Shown: piece by piece, positions 5,908-9,633 of the stretch
Position numbering within the stretch: the first letter of the stretch is position 1
Layout: each line of letters opens with the position of its first letter
Source: Desulfonatronum sp.
Lineage (GTDB): Bacteria > Desulfobacterota > Desulfovibrionia > Desulfovibrionales > Desulfonatronaceae
NCBI GenBank assembly: GCA_007127655.1
Contig: SKYX01000041.1
Coordinates: forward strand, 1-9,633
Direction: 5' to 3'
DNA: 9,633 nucleotides
Notes under the pieces: model-generated
Databases searched by the model: none
The model's input: only the letters and a program-made list of their open reading frames with translations
Told to the model about the DNA's origin: nothing
Translations under genes and position numbers: made by a program

Positions 5908-6402
5908 TCACATCTTGTATTTGGTGTCGTCAATGGTGTATTTTTCCAGGATCTCATTCCATTGCTGGGCGTCTTCGGTCTTCAGAACCGCCTGGTAGCG
6001 ACTTTCGCGCACCTCCACGATATGGGCCAGGACTTCCTCGCTGACCCGAATCGGTACCTGGGCCCGCAAGCCCAGGGCGATGGCGTCCGAGGGCCGGCAA
6101 TCGATCCGCTTCAAGGATTCTCCCTGAAGCACTTCGATTTCCGCGAAATACGTATTGTCGTGCAACCGGACCACATCCACGTTGCGAACCTCGCCGCCCA
6201 GGGCCTCAATAGCCTGGAGCAGCAGGTCGTGGGTCATGGGTCTGGGCAGGCGCACGTCGTTAAGGACCATGGAGATGGCCACGGCTTCCATGGCCCCGAT
6301 CCAGATGGGCAGAACCTGTTTATCCGTCTTGTCCTTGAGGATCAGCACAGGAACCTGACTTTCCTCATCCAGGGCCAGTCCGTAGATGTGCATTTCAATC
6401 AT
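5908..6402 (-). CDS. Bifunctional nuclease family protein (DUF151)
   Basis: This 164-residue protein belongs to the bifunctional nuclease (BFN/DUF151) family, members of which have been reported to have both RNase and DNase activity. Family blocks are clear: an N-terminal strand region with VPVLILKD (17-24), LPIWIGAMEAVAI (31-43), RPMTHDLL (54-61), and the most conserved stretch IDCRPSDAIALGLRAQVPI (100-118). A short C-terminal helical tail follows (about 142-156). It seems cytoplasmic, with no signal peptide or membrane segment. The start at 6402 overlaps the miaB stop as ATGA and has a very strong GGAGGAGGA ribosome site just inside the miaB end. ATG codons at 6420 and 6426 would only add a Gly-rich leader. 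Coupling to miaB hints at a shared role in RNA metabolism, but this is inference. Confidence 0.92.
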   Translation of the reverse strand: MIEMHIYGLALDEESQVPVLILKDKTDKQVLPIWIGAMEAVAISMVLNDVRLPRPMTHDLLLQAIEALGGEVRNVDVVRLHDNTYFAEIEVLQGESLKRIDCRPSDAIALGLRAQVPIRVSEEVLAHIVEVRESRYQAVLKTEDAQQWNEILEKYTIDDTKYKM

Positions 6403-7763
6403 CCGTCCTCCTCCATGCATCCCCACAGCGAATGCTTTTTGGCCTCCCGGATCCGCACCGGAACGACGTCCCCGATCAGGCGCCGGGGGGCCTCCGACGG
6501 CACGGGAAAATTCACGGTCTGCCCGAATTCATCCCGCCCGCGACAACTGGGCAGGTCTTCCGACGTCTTCTTGCTTTCGCCTTCCACCAGCACCTCGACC
6601 CGAGCACCGACCATCCGGCCCAAGCACTGCTCGGACAGTTCGGCCTGCACGTCCTGCAACACCCGCAACCGTTCAGCTTTCACATCCCGCTCCAGCTTGC
6701 CGTCCATGTTCGCGGCTCGTGTTCCGGGACGATCCGAATAAACAAAAGAAAAACTGCCTGCAAAGCCCACGCGGCGCATGGCGTCCAGGGTGAATTGGAA
6801 ATCCCGGTCCGTCTCGCCGGGAAAGCCGACGATCAGGTCCGTGGTCAGGGCGATATCCGGGCGAGCCCGCCGCAACCCTTCGACCAAGTCAAGATAGTGA
6901 CCCAGTGTATATTTTCGGCCCATGGCCCGCAATACCGCATCCGAACCCGATTGGAGAGGCAGATGCAGGTGGGGGCATAGATTCGGGTGACGGCCGAAGG
7001 CGGCAATGGTTTCTGGAGAAAGATCCTTGGGGTGGGAAGTGGTAAAGCGCAGCCGCCGCAACCCGGGCAAGGAAGCAATGGCCTCCAACAAGACCGGAAA
7101 TCCTGGCTTCCCGGTTGTTCCCGACCCCTTGGAATCCAATCCATAACTATTCACGTTCTGGCCCAGCAGGGTGATTTCCCGAACGCCTCGGTCCACCAAG
7201 CCCCGGCATTCTTCAAGAATCGAACCGCTGGATCTGGAGCGCTGACGCCCCCTGGTCAGAGGGACGATGCAGTAGGCGCAAAAATTGTCACACCCCTGCA
7301 TGATGGTGACGTAGGCTTGGCGTTGAACGCCCTGCTCCGCGAAGGCGGCATCACGCTCGGGGAAGGATTCCGTGAAATCCAGAAAAGAAAGCCGCAAATC
7401 TGGTTCACAAGTCAAACGGGCCAAGGCGCCCGGAACCATGGGCAGCCCGTCCGGCCCGAAAATCAAACGGACGTAAGGAAACCGCGCGAAAAAGGCCTCT
7501 CCCACCTGCTGGGCCACGCAACCACCCACGGCCACGAGCAGTTCGGGATTGCGCAGCCATAAATCCCGCAATCGGCCCAAATGACTGTAGACTTTCTGCT
7601 CCGGCTTCTCCCGCACGCTGCACGTATTCAGAATCAGGACGTCGGCGTCCATTTCCGTACTCTGGGCCCAGCCCAGACCTTCCAAAGACTTCCCAAGCCA
7701 CTGGGAGTCATGAACGTTCATCTGGCAGCCGAAGGTCGTAATATGAAATTGCGTAACACTCAT
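6399..7763 (-). CDS. miaB: MiaB, tRNA-2-methylthio-N6-dimethylallyladenosine synthase
   Basis: This 454-residue radical-SAM enzyme adds the methylthio group to N6-isopentenyladenosine at position 37 of tRNAs reading codons that start with U. Three domains are visible. The N-terminal UPF0004 domain carries the auxiliary cluster cysteines Cys13 (FGCQMN), Cys48 (NTCSVRE) and Cys82 (GGCVAQQ). The radical-SAM core carries Cys158, Cys162 and Cys165 (CDNFCAYC) followed by IVPLTRGRQRSR, and also HLPLQSGSD and IVGFPGET. The C-terminal TRAM domain contains SCRGRDEFGQTVNF. NTCSVRE and the intact TRAM domain fit MiaB rather than RimO or MtaB. The ATG at 7763 overlaps the stop of the upstream kinase gene as ATGA; GGAGAA lies about ten bases upstream. 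An in-frame ATG at 7841 would add 26 residues with no family match. Confidence 0.96.
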   Translation of the reverse strand: MSVTQFHITTFGCQMNVHDSQWLGKSLEGLGWAQSTEMDADVLILNTCSVREKPEQKVYSHLGRLRDLWLRNPELLVAVGGCVAQQVGEAFFARFPYVRLIFGPDGLPMVPGALARLTCEPDLRLSFLDFTESFPERDAAFAEQGVQRQAYVTIMQGCDNFCAYCIVPLTRGRQRSRSSGSILEECRGLVDRGVREITLLGQNVNSYGLDSKGSGTTGKPGFPVLLEAIASLPGLRRLRFTTSHPKDLSPETIAAFGRHPNLCPHLHLPLQSGSDAVLRAMGRKYTLGHYLDLVEGLRRARPDIALTTDLIVGFPGETDRDFQFTLDAMRRVGFAGSFSFVYSDRPGTRAANMDGKLERDVKAERLRVLQDVQAELSEQCLGRMVGARVEVLVEGESKKTSEDLPSCRGRDEFGQTVNFPVPSEAPRRLIGDVVPVRIREAKKHSLWGCMEEDG

Positions 7764-8341
7764 TCCAACCAGTTCTCCAAAAAACGCAGCACGTAGTCCC
7801 TGGCCTGGTCGATGGTCAAACTCGCTCCGTCCACCACGCATTCCGCACCGGGGTTCTCTTCAAAGGGCACGTCCACCCCGATCACCTGCCCCAAACCGGG
7901 ATGTTCACGGCCGGTGCGTCGTCGGTCCAGGGCCTTTTCGTACAGCCCGGCCATGACCAAGCCCTCGGGGCGTCCCCTTTCCCGGGCCATGGCCACATCC
8001 AATGGGCAGCGGATAAAAACTTCGGCGAATCGCTGAATCCGATTCCGAGCCGCGGTCCGCACCGCCAGACGATGAGCCGTGCCATCCATGAGCACACCAT
8101 GACCCTGACTTACCAAGTCGGAGGCTTCCTGGATAAAGCGATCATAGGCCTGGTTGCGTTCTTCAGGGGAATATGTCGGATTGGGAAAATAGATTTTCCG
8201 ACGAGCGTCCATTTCCAGGTGAACGACCATCCCCCCCCGTTCCTCCAAAGCGCGGCGAACCGCCTTGGCCAGAGTGCTCTTCCCGCAGCCGGGCAACCCG
8301 GTGAACCACACGGCCCAGCCGTTGGAGCGAGAAATGTTCAT
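7760..8341 (-). CDS. P-loop kinase of the APS-kinase type, substrate uncertain
   Basis: This 193-residue protein has the fold of adenylylsulfate kinase (CysC), which phosphorylates the 3' hydroxyl of APS. The Walker A motif GLPGCGKST (15-23) is perfect. The LDGDNVR block is LEMDARR (42-48), keeping Asp45 and Arg48. The FSxxxRxEN block is YSPEERNQA (57-65), keeping Arg62 but replacing the conserved Asn by Ala65. The serine of the SPFR/SPYR motif appears as Thr88 (TAHR). The late GLYEKA block (132-137) and the GVDVPFEENP stretch (155-164) resemble CysC. APS kinase activity is therefore possible but not assured. The gene begins 22 bases after the APH-fold gene with no good ribosome site. It ends in an ATGA overlap with miaB. 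An 8-G tract (8231-8238, codons 35-37) is a possible slippage site. Confidence 0.82.
   Translation of the reverse strand: MNISRSNGWAVWFTGLPGCGKSTLAKAVRRALEERGGMVVHLEMDARRKIYFPNPTYSPEERNQAYDRFIQEASDLVSQGHGVLMDGTAHRLAVRTAARNRIQRFAEVFIRCPLDVAMARERGRPEGLVMAGLYEKALDRRRTGREHPGLGQVIGVDVPFEENPGAECVVDGASLTIDQARDYVLRFLENWLE
8231..8238. repeat. Eight-base G tract (coding strand) in the APS-kinase-like gene
   Basis: Eight consecutive Cs on the plus strand, read as eight Gs in the coding strand across the end of codon 35 and Gly36-Gly37. A gain or loss of one base would shift the frame near the N-terminus, just after the P-loop. Confidence 0.8.
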
Positions 8342-8363
8342 GGTATCATGGGGTTGGCACGAC

Positions 8364-9470
8364 TCAGCCCATATAGTCGTTGATCCGGTCATAGGCGAAC
8401 CGTTCGTCGGCCAGGACGTTCTCCATGAACCGGAACAGCCCGAGGCGCACTTCGAGAGGGTGTCCGGGGTACCATTCCGGGGAGGCGATGACCAGGGCGC
8501 GGAAGACGTGAAACGGAGCGATGACTTCCAGCATCTCCCGGTCATTGGTCAGGTCCAGGTAGGTGTCCCAAAAAGTCCGGTACAGCCGTTCAAAGTCGCC
8601 GGAAAGCCGGGGCTGGTCGTACAGGCCGAAGAGCAGGTAGTTGCAGCTCATGGTGGAGACGTCGTCCGCCGCGTCACCCCATTCGCCCCGGCTGCGGTCC
8701 AGGACCCGGAAGTCGCCGTCGGGCTGGACCAACACGTTCCAGGGATGAAAATCGCCATGCACCGCGGCCAGCCGATGAGCATACCCGCGCAGCTTCCAGC
8801 GCCAGTCCACCAGTCGCCGCTCCATGGCCTGGAACCGCTCCGGAAGAAAGTGCGCATAGGGATGCGGATAAGAATCCACCAGCCCGAAAATACACTCCGA
8901 CGCTCCGATGAGGTTCCTGATCCGCCGCCAGTACAGGTCCGGATCATCCTTCTTTTGGCCATGCACTCCGGCCAGCCACCGGGCAAAAGCCTCAGCCCTG
9001 GCCACGTCCTCGGGTTCCAAACCGCTTTGGCGAATCCGCTCCAGGTCCAGGTAATAATCATAGCCCTGAACCATCTCGTTGACCATGAAAAATTCCTGGG
9101 GGGCCCGCACCGGAATCATCGCGCCGTCGCGGTCCACATAGCCCAGCCCCAGGGGACGGACATGCTTGTCCATCCCCCCCCCGGCCTCGTACTGGAACAT
9201 CAGGATCGCGGCCCGGTCCCAGTAAAACTGATGACCGTACTTGTCCCCGCGCATGGTGGAAAGCACTGCTTCCTTGGTCTCTCCAGCCTGTTCGAAGCGG
9301 ATGTACACCGGCTTGCCGTACCCGAAGTCCTTCATGCCCTGGGTTCCCTGTGCACCCATTTCCCGCGCTTCCAGGAGTTGGGCGTCCGGGCCGAACTGAT
9401 CCCGCAGATACCGGCGCAAATGGTCCAGCTGCATCAGCAGGACCGGACGTTTGTGTTGGCGCATGGTCAT
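8364..9470 (-). CDS. Aminoglycoside-phosphotransferase-fold (APH) kinase
   Basis: This 368-residue soluble protein has a protein-kinase-like APH fold. The catalytic loop is HGDFHPWNVL (238-247), with catalytic Asp240 and metal-binding Asn245. The segment DRSRGEWGDAADDV (258-271) stands where DFG/DFE is usual and supplies Asp258. A hinge-like segment EFFMVNEMVQGYDYYLD (126-142) lies before it. Family members phosphorylate hydroxyls of small molecules; resistance to aminoglycosides is not implied. Fused two-domain proteins are known in which an APH-type domain precedes a small P-loop kinase, and here an APH gene is followed directly by an APS-kinase-like gene. A common pathway is therefore plausible. 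The first ATG has GGAGG (9477-9481) at spacing 6; the second ATG, two codons in, is less well placed. A 9-G tract interrupts the N-terminal half at Gly97-Gly99. Confidence 0.85.
   Translation of the reverse strand: MTMRQHKRPVLLMQLDHLRRYLRDQFGPDAQLLEAREMGAQGTQGMKDFGYGKPVYIRFEQAGETKEAVLSTMRGDKYGHQFYWDRAAILMFQYEAGGGMDKHVRPLGLGYVDRDGAMIPVRAPQEFFMVNEMVQGYDYYLDLERIRQSGLEPEDVARAEAFARWLAGVHGQKKDDPDLYWRRIRNLIGASECIFGLVDSYPHPYAHFLPERFQAMERRLVDWRWKLRGYAHRLAAVHGDFHPWNVLVQPDGDFRVLDRSRGEWGDAADDVSTMSCNYLLFGLYDQPRLSGDFERLYRTFWDTYLDLTNDREMLEVIAPFHVFRALVIASPEWYPGHPLEVRLGLFRFMENVLADERFAYDRINDYMG
9174..9182. repeat. Nine-base G tract (coding strand) in the APH-fold kinase gene
   Basis: Nine consecutive Cs on the plus strand encode Gly97-Gly98-Gly99 with three GGG codons. 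It is the longest homopolymer I see in the window. A one-base slip would truncate or scramble the protein well before the catalytic loop at 238-247. Confidence 0.8.
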
Positions 9471-9512
9471 GGGGAACCTCCAAGGAATATTGGTTGTCGA
9501 GCGATTCGGCGA

Positions 9513-9633
9513 TCAGAAGTTGTCCGCGTACCTGGCCCAGAATTCCTTCACCGTGAAGTGGTGCTCCTGGGTACCGTGGTGTTCCACGGCGTAGGCCGCG
9601 CTGGTCAGGGCAACCTTGGTGGCCTCGGTCACG
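9513..9633 (-). CDS. C-terminal end of a PfkB-family (ribokinase-like) carbohydrate kinase, partial
   Basis: Only the last 39 complete codons lie in the window, running off the right edge, with stop TGA at 9513-9515. The visible sequence TKVALTSAAYAVEHHGTQ, then HHFTVKEFWARY, matches the C-terminal helix pattern of PfkB-type sugar or adenosine kinases (an Ala-rich helix, then YAVEHxGTQEHHFT). The family assignment rests on this short tail alone. The gene ends 42 bases before the APH-fold gene in the same direction, so the two probably share a transcript. The sugar or nucleoside substrate cannot be told. Confidence 0.6.
   Translation of the reverse strand, partial: VTEATKVALTSAAYAVEHHGTQEHHFTVKEFWARYADNF

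Noticed and set aside
5518..6741. A 407-codon plus-strand open frame crossing the PHP, nuclease and miaB genes.
   Set aside because: It crosses three genes with clear catalytic motifs on the other strand and has no protein-like features of its own.
7764..7841. N-terminal extension of miaB.
   Set aside because: It reads out-of-frame kinase sequence. MiaB proteins start a few residues before FGCQMN, and the ATG at 7763 forms a neat ATGA overlap.
8342..8545. N-terminal extension of the APS-kinase-like gene.
   Set aside because: The extra 68 codons lie inside the 3' end of the APH gene in another frame, and APS-kinase homology begins only just after the ATG at 8341.
8364..9470. APH-fold gene as an antibiotic-resistance determinant.
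   Set aside because: Only the general APH catalytic motifs are present. The context is a housekeeping operon with no mobile element, and most such proteins act on metabolites.

Overview
All genes recognised in this 9.6 kb window lie on the minus strand, so they are transcribed from the right end (9633) to the left end (1). The base composition is GC-rich. The proteins look like those of a Gram-negative bacterium with an outer membrane. The TolB and TolA sequences, together with a miaB / bifunctional nuclease / PHP gene block, suggest a Desulfovibrio-like sulfate reducer (Desulfobacterota). That assignment is from general resemblance only, because no rRNA or other diagnostic marker is present.

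Right part (9633 to about 7760): the last 39 codons of a PfkB-type sugar or nucleoside kinase, then an aminoglycoside-phosphotransferase-fold kinase, then a small P-loop kinase related to APS kinase. Three phosphotransferases of different folds thus follow one another. Two of them carry uninterrupted G tracts of 9 and 8 bases in the coding strand. The substrate of the group cannot be read from the sequence.

Middle part (7763 to 5244): miaB (tRNA methylthiotransferase), a bifunctional nuclease (DUF151) and a PHP-domain metal-dependent phosphoesterase. APS-kinase-like/miaB and miaB/nuclease are joined by 4-base ATGA overlaps. Only 7 bases separate the nuclease from the PHP gene. This is a tightly coupled co-directional string.

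Between 5243 and 4128 lies an island with one gene, a Sir2-family NAD-dependent deacylase. Short runs of 7-8-base tandem repeats sit at its borders. A 12-bp palindrome and a 28-bp perfect palindrome lie upstream of it. A weak promoter candidate for the next operon lies downstream.

Left part (4127 to 64): a complete tolQ-tolR-tolA-tolB-pal operon in the classical order. It encodes the proton-driven TolQR motor, the TolA transducer with an unusual proline-rich (EPKP) linker, periplasmic TolB and the Pal lipoprotein. Together these link the inner membrane to peptidoglycan and the outer membrane and act in envelope constriction at division. A strong hairpin with a T tract (1-31) ends the window. 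Its T tract serves plus-strand transcripts, so a convergent gene probably lies to the left and the hairpin may work in both directions.

Most of the window is core-type housekeeping sequence. I see no phage, IS element, CRISPR array, RNA gene or defence system. The parts most worth a second look are the kinase cluster with its G tracts and the repeat-bordered sirtuin island.
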